Source: Bacteroidales bacterium
Lineage (GTDB): Bacteria > Bacteroidota > Bacteroidia > Bacteroidales > UBA7960
Reading direction: 5' to 3'
NCBI GenBank assembly: GCA_007132825.1
Contig: SLNX01000186.1
Coordinates: forward strand, 1-29,828
DNA: 29,828 bases
The position numbers and the translations under genes are program-made. The notes under the pieces are model-generated. The model ran no database searches. It worked only from the letters and a program-made list of their open reading frames with translations, and was not told the origin of the DNA. This document shows positions 1-8,341 of this stretch, in pieces (position 1 is the first letter of the stretch; each line of letters starts with the position of its first letter).

Positions 1-1013
1 AGCTTTTTCCCGGCCGTAAGATTCAATATTTTGTGATAATGAAACGAAACGCCGCCGCCCAGGCGTTTAATTTGCTCTTCCAGCAACTCCTTTTCATATT
101 GGTTTCTGGCCCCTTCATCTCTTTCACGAACCCAATATTTGGGAAACCGTTTCTGGATTTCGCCGGGCAATAAACCTGCAAAAAAGGCATTTCGTGCATA
201 TTGGGTGGCTGTTGGAAGGATTCCGCAATACACCTCTTCATTAACCAGACGATACATCTCCTCAATGCGCGGACGGATCACTTTCCACTGGTCAAAGCGC
301 AGGTTATCTATGATGATCAGAAAGGTTTTATTCTGTTTTTTGATGATGGGAAGGCATTTTTCCCTGAAGAGTGTATGCGATAATACCGGTTTCTTCTCTG
401 TTTGCCCTTTCAGCCAGGGGATATAGTTTTCTTTTACAAAACGTGCAAAAACATTATTGGCCTCACCCTTCTGCATCAAAAAGATGTCCCTCAGACTTTC
501 ATTTTGAGACCGGCTGAGTTCAAGTTCCCAATGCACAAGCTGTTTAAATATCTCTGTCCACTCATCAAAATCCAGCGATACCGATAACCTGCTGCCAATC
601 TCGCGAAACTCACGCTGGTAGGCCATGCTGGTTTTCTCGCTCACCAATTTCCGGTTTTCAAGGTTCTTTTTTACTGCCAGCAATATCTGGTTTGGGTTAA
701 CCGGTTTGATGAGATAGTCGGATATGTTGCTGCCTATCGCATCATTCATAATGGTTTCCTCTTCACTTTTGGTAATCATCACAACAGGCAAAGCAGGAAA
801 CTTGCTTTTGATCCGTTCCAGGGTTTCAACGCCGGTAAGTCCAGGCATGTTTTCATCCAAAAAAACAATATCAAACCGTTCATCTTCAATTAGGTCAAGT
901 GCTTCAGCCCCACTGTTTGTGGTAACGACATCATAACCCTTACCCTGAAGGAATAATATATGTGGCTTTAAAAGATCTATTTCATCATCAGCCCAAAGGA
1001 TCCGCTCATTCAT
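1..1013 (-). CDS. porX: PorX-type response regulator with PglZ domain (C-terminus cut by window edge)
   Basis: Read on the minus strand from the ATG at 1013, this gives about 337 residues and then leaves the window. Residues 1-120 form a receiver domain with the acidic pair D9/D10, the phosphoacceptor D53 (FLDENMPG), T81 and K103 (LIKPVNP). After a linker comes the start of a PglZ/alkaline-phosphatase-like domain: IIIDNLRFDQW at 234-243 and PTATQYAR at 267-274, where the nucleophilic Thr of this superfamily is expected. This architecture is that of PorX, which in Bacteroidota controls type IX secretion genes and gliding, and whose PglZ domain has been reported to act as a phosphodiesterase. 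The gene is divergent from the HD-domain gene, with 104 bases between them. No kinase partner of the PorY type lies nearby. The identification is firm, but the C-terminal third cannot be inspected. Confidence 0.92.
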   Translation of the reverse strand, partial: MNERILWADDEIDLLKPHILFLQGKGYDVVTTNSGAEALDLIEDERFDIVFLDENMPGLTGVETLERIKSKFPALPVVMITKSEEETIMNDAIGSNISDYLIKPVNPNQILLAVKKNLENRKLVSEKTSMAYQREFREIGSRLSVSLDFDEWTEIFKQLVHWELELSRSQNESLRDIFLMQKGEANNVFARFVKENYIPWLKGQTEKKPVLSHTLFREKCLPIIKKQNKTFLIIIDNLRFDQWKVIRPRIEEMYRLVNEEVYCGILPTATQYARNAFFAGLLPGEIQKRFPKYWVRERDEGARNQYEKELLEEQIKRLGGGVSFHYHKILNLTAGKK

Positions 1014-1117
1014 ATTTTTTCGTATTTTGCAGATTATAACAAATTTAACCAAAAAAGCCTAAGTTATTACAGGCTATTTCCAAAAAAATCTCAAATTTAC
1101 ACCAATCTTTCGCCAAA

Positions 1118-2359
1118 ATGACCGCTCTTTCTTCCAGGAAACTTAAGATATTCAATGATCCGGTGTATGGTTTTATAAACGTACCAGATGCTTCAATATT
1201 TGATATCATAGAAAATCCTTTTTTTCAAAGGCTCCGCAATATTAAGCAACTGGGTTTGACACACCTTGTTTATCCAGGGGCATTGCACACACGGTTTCAT
1301 CATGCAATGGGTGCCATGTACCTTATGGGTCAGGCTGTTGAAATATTGCGCTTTAAGGGGCACGACATAACGGAAGATGAAGCGCTTGCTGCAACAAAAA
1401 CCATATTGCTGCACGATATTGGGCATGGTCCCTTTTCTCACGCATTGGAAAACACACTGGTCGAAGAGCTCTCCCATGAGGAGCTCACCGAATTGTTTAT
1501 GAGAAGGATGAACAAACAATACGATCTGGGTGAGGCCATCCGGATCTTTAAAAACATCCACCCCAAAAAGCCGCTGCATCAGCTGGTTTCCGGTCAGCTT
1601 GACATGGACAGACTTGACTACTTGAACAGAGACAGTTTTTTTACGGGTGTTTCGGAAGGGGTGGTCAGTTGGGACCGAATCATTAAAATGCTCAATATTT
1701 CGGACGATATTCTGGTAATCGACGAAAAAGGGATCTACAGCATTGAAAAATTTATCATAGCACGCAGGCTGATGTATTGGCAGGTTTACCTTCATAAAAC
1801 CGTCATCACGGCCGAACGGATGTTGATCAGTACCTTGCGGCGCGCAAAAGAACTTGCTCTGGCAGGTGAGCAGCTCTTTTCAACCGAACCGTTAAAAAGA
1901 TTCCTGTATAAAAAATATGACCGCAACGATTTTGTTCAAGACCCAACACTTCTTGAGGATTTCGCGCTGCTCGACGACCATGATATTTTCGCATCCTTAA
2001 AAAGTTGGGTTAAGCACAAAGATCCTGTTTTGAGATGGCTTTCACACGGCCTTGTAAACAGAAAGCTTTTCCGCATTGAGATGCAGAAGGCACCATTTTC
2101 AAAAGATTATTTGCATGAAATCCGGCAGGCAACCAAAAAAAAGTACCAGCTTAATAATGAAAACGAAGTGGATTATTTTGTAATTGGCGGAATGACGCGC
2201 AACAATGCCTATGATCCCGGGGCAGGAGGCATCCTCGTATTAACAAGGGAAGGGGAGCTCGTTGACATCGCTCATGCTAGCGATCAGCTGAATATCAATG
2301 TTTTATCTCATCCGGTCGAAAAGCATTTTTTGTGCTATCCCAAATCAATCCGGGAATAA
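1118..2359 (+). CDS. HD-superfamily phosphohydrolase (dNTPase/SAMHD1-like)
   Basis: This is a 413-residue cytosolic protein. The metal-binding HD signature is present in order: HH at 61-62 (TRFHHAMG), the HD doublet at 99-100 (LLHDIGHGPFSH) and a downstream aspartate in LDMDRLDYLNRD (161-172). The last motif is typical of the dGTPase/SAMHD1-like branch, whose members hydrolyse dNTPs or related phosphoesters. Length and motif spacing fit the large COG1078-type HD proteins common in Bacteroidota. The ATG at 1118 is followed directly by conserved-looking sequence (KIFNDPVYGFI). It lies between porX (divergent) and the lipid A run (same strand, 108 bases before lpxD). The substrate cannot be read from the sequence. 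A role in nucleotide pool control is a family-based inference. Confidence 0.88.
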   Translation: MTALSSRKLKIFNDPVYGFINVPDASIFDIIENPFFQRLRNIKQLGLTHLVYPGALHTRFHHAMGAMYLMGQAVEILRFKGHDITEDEALAATKTILLHDIGHGPFSHALENTLVEELSHEELTELFMRRMNKQYDLGEAIRIFKNIHPKKPLHQLVSGQLDMDRLDYLNRDSFFTGVSEGVVSWDRIIKMLNISDDILVIDEKGIYSIEKFIIARRLMYWQVYLHKTVITAERMLISTLRRAKELALAGEQLFSTEPLKRFLYKKYDRNDFVQDPTLLEDFALLDDHDIFASLKSWVKHKDPVLRWLSHGLVNRKLFRIEMQKAPFSKDYLHEIRQATKKKYQLNNENEVDYFVIGGMTRNNAYDPGAGGILVLTREGELVDIAHASDQLNINVLSHPVEKHFLCYPKSIRE

Positions 2360-2467
2360 GCAACACCCTGACCAACATATAATTGTTATACATATAGGCA
2401 ATTCTTTTTGGCTACTATCCCAAATATTGGTAACTTGCGGCCGCATTTAACCCAAGTAATTATTTGG

Positions 2468-3499
2468 ATGGAATATTCAGCAAGAGAAATTGCCGATTTC
2501 CTGCAAGGAAAAATTGAAGGAGATCAGGATGTTAAGGTAACTCAAATATCAAAAATCGAAGAAGCATCCGCCGGTACAATGACTTTTCTGGCCAATCCGG
2601 CTTACACCCCATTTGTTTACAAGACCGGTGCTTCGATCGTGCTTGTTCAGGATGATTTTGTGCCGGAACAGGAGATAAGGGCAACCCTGATTAGGGTTCA
2701 GGATCCCTATGGCGCACTGGCCAAACTTCTGGAGCTTTATCAGAAAAGCCTGCCCAAAAAGGAAGGAGTGTCAGACCTGGCCTTCATTTCTCATAATGCA
2801 GAAGTGCACGAAAGTGCTTATATCGGTGCTTTCGCATACATTGGCAATAATGTTAAACTGGGGAAAAATGTAAAAATTTATCCCCATTGTTTTATAGATG
2901 ACTTTGTTACGATCGCCGACAATACCATTCTCTATAGCGGAGTGAAGGTTTACAACAGTTGCCGGATCGGTTCCGATTGCACCATTCACGCAAATGCAGT
3001 TATCGGAGCCGACGGTTTTGGTTTTGCACCTCAAACCGATAACAACTACAAGAAGGTTGCGCAGATCGGTAACGTGGTGATCGAAGACCTGGTGGAAATA
3101 GGTGCCGGAACAACGATCGACCGTGCCACCATGGGTTCAACCACCATCAAAAAGGGTGTAAAACTTGACAACCTGATACAGATCGGACATAATGCCGTAA
3201 TCGGAGAAAACACAGTAATGGCAGCACAGGCGGGCGTAGCCGGTTCTTCCAAGATTGGCAAAAATTGCATGATAGGTGGACAGGCAGGCATCAGTGGCCA
3301 TCTTACAATTGGCGATGATGTTAAAATGGCGGCTCAGGCAGGAGTTCCATCAAGCATCAAAGATGGGCAGATAATCATGGGGTCTCCTGCAATGGAAGCA
3401 TCACAATACAGGAAAGCCTTCATCTACTTCAGAAATTTTGAAAAGCTTGTGAAGCGCATTGATGAATTGGAAAAAGAGATCAGAAAACAGAAGGAATAA
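2468..3499 (+). CDS. lpxD: LpxD, UDP-3-O-acylglucosamine N-acyltransferase (copy 1)
   Basis: The protein is 343 residues from the ATG at 2468. The open frame extends upstream to 2408, but those 20 codons (TTG start) do not look like LpxD, and MEYSAREIADFLQG is a typical LpxD N-terminus. LpxD transfers a 3-hydroxyacyl chain from acyl-ACP to the 2-amino group of UDP-3-O-acylglucosamine in lipid A synthesis. An N-terminal uridine-binding domain is followed by left-handed beta-helix hexapeptide repeats (about residues 110-310) and a helical C-terminus. The catalytic histidine is H241 in LIQIGHNAVIG, and GADGFGFA is intact. It precedes lpxC-fabZ by 14 bases and is presumably in one operon with lpxC-fabZ and lpxA. 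It looks like the canonical LpxD, in contrast to the second copy at 7007-7939. Confidence 0.95.
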   Translation: MEYSAREIADFLQGKIEGDQDVKVTQISKIEEASAGTMTFLANPAYTPFVYKTGASIVLVQDDFVPEQEIRATLIRVQDPYGALAKLLELYQKSLPKKEGVSDLAFISHNAEVHESAYIGAFAYIGNNVKLGKNVKIYPHCFIDDFVTIADNTILYSGVKVYNSCRIGSDCTIHANAVIGADGFGFAPQTDNNYKKVAQIGNVVIEDLVEIGAGTTIDRATMGSTTIKKGVKLDNLIQIGHNAVIGENTVMAAQAGVAGSSKIGKNCMIGGQAGISGHLTIGDDVKMAAQAGVPSSIKDGQIIMGSPAMEASQYRKAFIYFRNFEKLVKRIDELEKEIRKQKE

Positions 3500-3513
3500 G
3501 TTAACAGAATGAC

Positions 3514-4905
3514 ATGATTGAAAAACAAAAGACAATAAAAAACCCGGTTTCCATATCAGGAGTTGGACTGCACACCGGAAAGCAGGTAAATTTAACCATA
3601 AAGCCTGCAGCCATTGACAGCGGAATCCGTTTCTTGCGCACCGACATGGGTGAAGAAGCCTGGTTGGAAGCAGATGCCAATTTCGTGGTTGATACATCAA
3701 GAGGAACGACTCTTGAAAATAACGGGGTGCGTGTTGCAACAGTTGAACATGTGCTGGCAGCAATTACTGGAATGGGAATTGACAATGCCATAATTGAGGT
3801 GGACTGTGCCGAAACTCCTATTCTCGATGGCAGCAGCCGCTTTTACACTGAAGCCATCCAAAAGAGCGGTGTTCAGGATCAGGAAGCAATTAAAGACTAT
3901 TTTGAGGTCAGGACTCCCATCCGCTTGTACCATGAGGAGAAAGATTGTGAAATCATTGCTGTGCCAAGCGACCAATATCGGATTACATGCCTTATCGATT
4001 ACAAATCCAAAGTGCTGGGGCATCAGCATGCAACCATGAATCACATCAGCGAATTCAAAGATGAAATAAGCAGTTGCCGCACCTTTGTCTTCCTGCACGA
4101 ACTCGAGTTTTTGCTTGCTCAAAACCTCATTAAGGGGGGAGATTTGAGCAATGCGATCGTGTTTGTTGACCGTCCTGTTACACAAAAAGAGCTTGACCGT
4201 TTGGCAGAAGTCCTTAATAAACCCAGTGTGGACGTTAGACAGGAAGGAATTCTGAACAACCTTGAGCTTAGCTTCCCGAACGAACCTGCCAGGCACAAGC
4301 TTCTTGACATCGTAGGTGATCTGAGTCTGGCAGGAAAGCCCATCAAGGGTCATATCATTGCAACCAAGCCTGGGCACGCATCAAATGTGCTTTTTGCAAA
4401 ATTGCTCAAAAAACACATCAAAGCGCGTACAGAAGAGGAACAAATCCCGCTTTACGACCCCAATACGCCTCCGGTTTATGACATCAACGACATCAAGAGG
4501 ATGCTACCCCATCGTCCGCCCTTCCTTTTGGTGGATAAAATCATCGACATGACTGATTCATCGGTTACAGCCATCAAAAATGTATCGATGAATGAGCCGT
4601 TCTTTGTAGGGCATTTCCCAAAAGAGCCTGTAATGCCAGGAGTACTGCAGATTGAAGCCATGGCCCAGGCCGGAGGCATCCTGGTTTTATCAACAGTGGA
4701 TGACCCGGAGAATTACAACACCTATTTTCTGAAAATTGACAACGTTCGTTTCAAACAGAAAGTGGTGCCTGGCGACACAATGGTCTTTAAAATGAACCTG
4801 ATGGCACCGGTTAGAAGAGGAATCTGTCACATGCGTGGTGTGGCATATGTGGGGAGAAAAGTCGTAATGGAGGCCGAAATGATGGCGCAAATTGCAAAAA
4901 AATAA
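3514..4905 (+). CDS. lpxC-fabZ: LpxC-FabZ fusion: UDP-3-O-acyl-GlcNAc deacetylase / 3-hydroxyacyl-ACP dehydratase
   Basis: This is a 463-residue bifunctional enzyme. Residues 1 to about 305 are LpxC, the zinc deacetylase of the committed lipid A step. Its metal ligands are H79 (VEHVLAAI), H261 and D265 (RHKLLDIVGD), and the catalytic His is H288 (GHASN). Residues from about 318 are FabZ, the hot-dog fold dehydratase of fatty acid elongation, with MLPHRPPFLLVD and the catalytic pair H367/E381 in GHFPKEPVMPGVLQIEAMAQ. All key residues of both halves are present, so both should be active. The fusion is well known in Bacteroidota and a good lineage marker. It may couple the supply and use of 3-hydroxyacyl-ACP, the shared substrate node. 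It sits 14 bases after lpxD and 12 bases before lpxA. Confidence 0.97.
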   Translation: MIEKQKTIKNPVSISGVGLHTGKQVNLTIKPAAIDSGIRFLRTDMGEEAWLEADANFVVDTSRGTTLENNGVRVATVEHVLAAITGMGIDNAIIEVDCAETPILDGSSRFYTEAIQKSGVQDQEAIKDYFEVRTPIRLYHEEKDCEIIAVPSDQYRITCLIDYKSKVLGHQHATMNHISEFKDEISSCRTFVFLHELEFLLAQNLIKGGDLSNAIVFVDRPVTQKELDRLAEVLNKPSVDVRQEGILNNLELSFPNEPARHKLLDIVGDLSLAGKPIKGHIIATKPGHASNVLFAKLLKKHIKARTEEEQIPLYDPNTPPVYDINDIKRMLPHRPPFLLVDKIIDMTDSSVTAIKNVSMNEPFFVGHFPKEPVMPGVLQIEAMAQAGGILVLSTVDDPENYNTYFLKIDNVRFKQKVVPGDTMVFKMNLMAPVRRGICHMRGVAYVGRKVVMEAEMMAQIAKK

Positions 4906-4917
4906 TTACAAACTGAA

Positions 4918-5706
4918 ATGAACCAACCTTTAGCATACGTACATCCGCAAGCAAAGATTGCTGCGAACGTAGTCATAGAACCATTTGCAACCATCCACAA
5001 AAACGTGGAAATTGGGGAAGGGAGCTGGATTGGCTCAAACGTTACCATAATGGAAGGTGCCAGAATTGGTAAAAACTGCCGTGTATTTCCCGGAGCAGTT
5101 ATCTCTGCCATTCCCCAGGATCTGAAATTTGACGGTGAAGAAACTGTTGTTGAGATTGGTGACAACACAACTATCCGTGAATTCGTTACCATAAACAGAG
5201 GTACAAAAGCAAGTAATAAGACGGTCATTGGCAACAATTGCCTTTTGATGGCCTATGTTCATGTAGCGCACGACTGCTACATTGGCAACTATTGCATACT
5301 GGCCAATGCCGCAAACCTTGCCGGACACATCGTAATAGACGACTTTGCCATTTTGGGTGGCTTATCCGCCGTTCACCAGTTTGTCAACATCGGACAACAT
5401 GTTATGATCTCTGGTGGGTCATTGGTAAGAAAGGATGTGCCACCATATACCAAAGCAGCGCGCGATCCCCTGTCATTTGTTGGAATCAACTCGATTGGCC
5501 TTCGAAGAAGAGGTTTCAGCGCTGAAAAGATCAATGAAATTCAGGACATCTACCGTGTCATCTACCTGAAAAACATGAATGTAAGCCATGCACTTACATA
5601 TGTTGAAACCGAAATGCCTGCCACTCCGGAGAGAGATGAGATACTGAGCTTCATTAACAAGTCAAGCAGGGGGATTATGAAGGGATATGCTTATAAAGAA
5701 AGATAA
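4918..5706 (+). CDS. lpxA: LpxA, UDP-N-acetylglucosamine 3-O-acyltransferase
   Basis: The 262-residue length is the usual one for LpxA. The enzyme catalyses the first lipid A step, acylating the 3-OH of UDP-GlcNAc with 3-hydroxyacyl-ACP in the cytosol. Hexapeptide repeats of the left-handed beta-helix run from about residue 8 to 190. The catalytic histidine is H118 in VHVAHDCYIGN, equivalent to E. coli H125. The C-terminal helical region (GLRRRGFSAEKINEIQDIYR) is also typical. It follows lpxC-fabZ by 12 bases and precedes the ABC ATPase by 11, so one transcript is likely. The order lpxD, lpxC-fabZ, lpxA is a conserved Bacteroidota arrangement. Confidence 0.97.
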   Translation: MNQPLAYVHPQAKIAANVVIEPFATIHKNVEIGEGSWIGSNVTIMEGARIGKNCRVFPGAVISAIPQDLKFDGEETVVEIGDNTTIREFVTINRGTKASNKTVIGNNCLLMAYVHVAHDCYIGNYCILANAANLAGHIVIDDFAILGGLSAVHQFVNIGQHVMISGGSLVRKDVPPYTKAARDPLSFVGINSIGLRRRGFSAEKINEIQDIYRVIYLKNMNVSHALTYVETEMPATPERDEILSFINKSSRGIMKGYAYKER

Positions 5707-5717
5707 AAACATCCCCG

Positions 5718-6329
5718 ATGGTGAACCTCCTGGTTAATGATTGTGGAAAAAAGTATCGCGGAAAGTGGGTTTTCAGAAATCTTAACTTCACCATTGAAAC
5801 AGAACAGCATTTCGCTGTTACAGGTAAAAATGGCAGCGGGAAATCCACCTTGTTAAAAATCCTGGCAGGATACACCAAACCCAGTAAAGGAACTGTTCAA
5901 TGGTCTCTATACCAATCTACACTTCCTGCTGACAAACTGTTTGAGCAGGTTTATGTCGTTGCCCCCTATCTTGAAACCATAGAGGAGTTTACATTATCCG
6001 ATCTGATCCGTTTTCAGCAAAAGTTCAAACCTTTTAAAGACTCCCTCTCCCTATCAAAAGTTGTGGAAGTTGCCGGGCTGACAGAAAACAAAAACAAACC
6101 GCTTCAGTTTTTTTCCTCCGGCATGAAACAAAGAGCCATGCTCACCTTGGCCATGCTTAGCAGTGCCCGGCTGGTGCTACTCGACGAACCCTGCGCCAAT
6201 CTTGACAAAGATGCACGTTTATGGTATGCTGATCTTCTGGATTGTTATGGAAAGGAAAAAACGGTTGTAATTGCCTCCAACCACAACGAAGAGGAATATC
6301 CGGAAGTTGACGGGATCATTTCCCTTTAA
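5718..6329 (+). CDS. ABC transporter ATP-binding protein, possibly the CcmA-like partner of CcmB
   Basis: The protein is a single 203-residue nucleotide-binding domain with no membrane segment. The Walker A motif GKNGSGKST is at 36-44, a variant signature FSSGMKQR at 132-139, Walker B LVLLDEP at 152-158, and the switch histidine in SNHNEE at 187-192. The usual Q-loop glutamine is not obvious, and the equivalent stretch reads YVVAPYLETIEEF. It starts 11 bases after lpxA and is probably co-transcribed with the lipid A genes. The small size and motif style fit CcmA-type or similar exporter ATPases. The heme-exporter permease CcmB is encoded 3 kb away on the other strand without an adjacent ATPase, so pairing the two is plausible but unproven. 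LptB is less likely given the short length. Confidence 0.85.
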   Translation: MVNLLVNDCGKKYRGKWVFRNLNFTIETEQHFAVTGKNGSGKSTLLKILAGYTKPSKGTVQWSLYQSTLPADKLFEQVYVVAPYLETIEEFTLSDLIRFQQKFKPFKDSLSLSKVVEVAGLTENKNKPLQFFSSGMKQRAMLTLAMLSSARLVLLDEPCANLDKDARLWYADLLDCYGKEKTVVIASNHNEEEYPEVDGIISL

Positions 6330-6345
6330 GGAAAAGACTGTTTTG

Positions 6346-6378
6346 TGGTTGATTTGATGAATGGTTGATTGGTTGATT
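6346..6378 (+). repeat. Three copies of TGGTTGATT upstream of efp
   Basis: The 9-mer TGGTTGATT occurs at 6346-6354, 6362-6370 and 6370-6378, starting 16 and 8 bases apart. The last copy lies just upstream of the efp -7 box. A further copy is found at 28109-28117 in another intergenic stretch. It may be slippage-prone sequence or part of the promoter's upstream region. Confidence 0.6.
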
Positions 6379-6401
6379 TGAAAAAAAATCCCGTATCTTT
6401 G
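6373..6401 (+). promoter_or_regulatory. efp promoter (Bacteroidota sigma type)
   Basis: A perfect TAnnTTTG -7 element, TATCTTTG, is at 6394-6401, 32 bases before the efp ATG. A weak -33 candidate (TTG at 6373-6375, 18-base gap) lies upstream. No Shine-Dalgarno sequence precedes the ATG, as usual in this phylum. Confidence 0.7.
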
Positions 6402-6433
6402 TGCGAAATTTTTTAATCTATCTATCAGAAATT

Positions 6434-6997
6434 ATGGCAACAACAGCAGATTTTCGCAACGGGCTTTGTTTGGAAATAAACAATGAATTATTTACCATCG
6501 TAGAATTTCAGCATGTAAAACCCGGCAAGGGTGGTGCATTTGTTCGCACGAAACTTAAAAACCTGAAAACCGGGAAGGTGCTTGCAAATACATTTAATGC
6601 CGGAGTAAAGGTAAACGTCGCGCGGGTTGAAAGACGACCTTACCAGTTTCTTTACAAGGATGACATGGGTTACCACTTCATGCATTCCGATACTTTTGAA
6701 CAGGTCAGCATTGAAGAACATATCATCAATGCACCCGAGTTACTGAAAGAGGGACAGGAGGTTGACATCGTTTACCATGCTGATACCGAAACACCACTGA
6801 GTTGTGATCTTCCCGCATTCGTTGAACTTGAGGTAACCTATACCGAACCCGGCGTAAAAGGCGACACTGCTACAAACACCTTAAAGGCTGCCACGGTTGA
6901 AACAGGAGCCACTGTGAACGTGCCCCTCTTCATTGAAACCGGTGAAAAGATCAAAGTTGATACACGCTCAAAAGAATATTCTGAAAGAGTAAAATAA
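6434..6997 (+). CDS. efp: Translation elongation factor P
   Basis: The protein is 187 residues from the ATG at 6434. A GTG at 6401 is in frame, but it lies inside the promoter -7 box, so it is rejected as the start. EF-P relieves ribosome stalling at consecutive prolines. Three beta-barrel domains are recognisable: the KOW-like N-terminus with the tip loop KPGKGGAF (K32 at the position that is modified in other bacteria), a middle domain (ERRPYQFLYKDDMGYHFMH), and a C-terminal OB domain ending in the signature region GEKIKVDTRSKEYSERVK. The lysine at the tip suggests a lysine-type modification, but no modification enzyme is in the window. It has its own promoter and is followed 9 bases later by the second lpxD. 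Confidence 0.97.
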   Translation: MATTADFRNGLCLEINNELFTIVEFQHVKPGKGGAFVRTKLKNLKTGKVLANTFNAGVKVNVARVERRPYQFLYKDDMGYHFMHSDTFEQVSIEEHIINAPELLKEGQEVDIVYHADTETPLSCDLPAFVELEVTYTEPGVKGDTATNTLKAATVETGATVNVPLFIETGEKIKVDTRSKEYSERVK

Positions 6998-7006
6998 ATC
7001 ATACGG

Positions 7007-7939
7007 ATGCAGTTAAACCCTCCGCACACCTTAAAGGAAATAGCAAGCTTTATTCAGGCCGACTTCGCGGGAGAACCCAATTTTATCATCAGTGGCATCA
7101 ATGAGATCCATCGTGTAGTAAAGGGAGACCTCACCTTTGTAGATCATCCCAAATATTATCAGAAGGCCCTCAACTCGGCAGCCACTACCATCATTATCAA
7201 TCAAAAAACAGAGGTTCCTGAAGGTAAAGCACTAATCTTTTCCGAAGATCCCTTTCGCGATTTTGTTGCCCTGATTAAGAAGTTTAAACCTTTTGAGACC
7301 GCTTCGGGCATGATCAGTCCGACTGCTATTATTGGCGCCGGCACCCATATTCAGCCGGGTGTGTTTATCGGCAACCATGTCAAAATCGGCAGCAACTGCC
7401 TGATTCATTCGAATGTAACTATTTATGATTATTGCGAAATTGGTGACAATGTGATCATCCACAGTGGCACGGTGATCGGAGCTGACGCCTTTTACTTCAA
7501 ACGCAGGCCCGATTATTACGATAAGCTGCACTCCTGCGGCAGGGTGATCATCGAAGACAATGTGGAGATCGGGGCCAATGTAACGATCGACAAAGGTGTT
7601 TCCAACGATACAACCATCGGCGCCGGCAGCAAGTTGGACAACCTGATTCAGATCGGACACGACACCATCATTGGCAAAAATTGCCTGTTTGCTGCACAGG
7701 TGGGTGTTGCAGGTTGTGTTACCATTGGCGACAACGTCATCCTCTGGGGACAGGTTGGCGTTCAGAAAGACCTTGAAATCGGCAACAATGCCGTTGTTCT
7801 CGGACAATCGGGCATCGCCAAATCGCTTAAGGGGAACACGACCTATTTCGGCTCGCCTGTTTTGGAGGCACGGGCGAAAATGAAAGAACTGGCCATGATG
7901 AAAAAACTGCCGGATTTGATAGAAAAGCTGGAAGGTTAG
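7007..7939 (+). CDS. LpxD-like N-acyltransferase paralogue (copy 2)
   Basis: This 310-residue hexapeptide acyltransferase has the LpxD layout: an N-terminal uridine-binding-like domain, a left-handed beta-helix (about 95-275) and a short helical tail. The catalytic histidine is kept (H218 in LIQIGHDTIIG). It differs from copy 1 in important places. The LpxD motif GADGFGFA reads GADAFYFK, the segment after it is longer and tyrosine-rich (RRPDYYDKLHS), and the C-terminus is shorter. It starts 9 bases after efp, probably on the efp transcript, and its stop abuts the stop of ccmE on the other strand. It may acylate a different UDP-sugar or use a different acyl chain, and it may not serve lipid A at all. 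The fold is certain but the substrate is unknown. Confidence 0.85.
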   Translation: MQLNPPHTLKEIASFIQADFAGEPNFIISGINEIHRVVKGDLTFVDHPKYYQKALNSAATTIIINQKTEVPEGKALIFSEDPFRDFVALIKKFKPFETASGMISPTAIIGAGTHIQPGVFIGNHVKIGSNCLIHSNVTIYDYCEIGDNVIIHSGTVIGADAFYFKRRPDYYDKLHSCGRVIIEDNVEIGANVTIDKGVSNDTTIGAGSKLDNLIQIGHDTIIGKNCLFAAQVGVAGCVTIGDNVILWGQVGVQKDLEIGNNAVVLGQSGIAKSLKGNTTYFGSPVLEARAKMKELAMMKKLPDLIEKLEG

Positions 7940-8341
7940 TTAGTCAAACTGATACTCGGTCTGGCCAATCTCGTCCGGTTTGTATTTAGACGGACATTTG
8001 AGCAACAGGCTGTTTGCAACAAACTGTCCCGAATCATAATTTCCGATCAGGACCACTTCGTCCGACTGCTCAAAATCCTGGGGTTTGGCTCCAAAGTAGA
8101 TCACCTCCGACTCCTCCCCGGAAGCATCAAACATGTGAAAACGCAGGATCAGGGTGTTGTCTTCTACGGTTTCGTTAATTGGCCTGCCCCGGTTTAATTC
8201 TCCAATGATGTGAAACTGTCTGCCCGGATGTTCGCGTGCCTCGGCAAAGGTTACATAGGTGTCCGCATTGTACAGTGTACTAATGATTGCTCCAATGGCT
8301 ATCACTATGAAAACAAGCGCAATTACGTGTGTCCGTTTCAT
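7940..8341 (-). CDS. ccmE: CcmE, periplasmic heme chaperone (CxxxY type)
   Basis: The protein has 133 residues with one N-terminal membrane anchor (about 5-23) and a periplasmic OB-fold domain. CcmE holds heme covalently before delivery to apocytochrome c. The classical attachment motif is HxxxY, but here the corresponding stretch is KCPSKY, so C116 and Y120 give the CxxxY variant known from some bacteria and archaea. It is the last gene of the minus-strand ccm run and overlaps the CcmD-like gene by the ATGA arrangement (start at 8341, preceding stop at 8338-8340). No heme lyase genes (ccmF, ccmH) lie in the window, so the rest of the pathway must be elsewhere. Confidence 0.88.
   Translation of the reverse strand: MKRTHVIALVFIVIAIGAIISTLYNADTYVTFAEAREHPGRQFHIIGELNRGRPINETVEDNTLILRFHMFDASGEESEVIYFGAKPQDFEQSDEVVLIGNYDSGQFVANSLLLKCPSKYKPDEIGQTEYQFD

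Noticed and set aside
1193..1795. 200-codon open frame on the minus strand
   Set aside because: It is antisense to the HD phosphohydrolase gene, without a plausible promoter or recognisable domain.
3697..4377. 226-codon open frame on the minus strand
   Set aside because: It lies fully inside lpxC-fabZ in antisense, has no family resemblance, and the sense protein is unambiguous.
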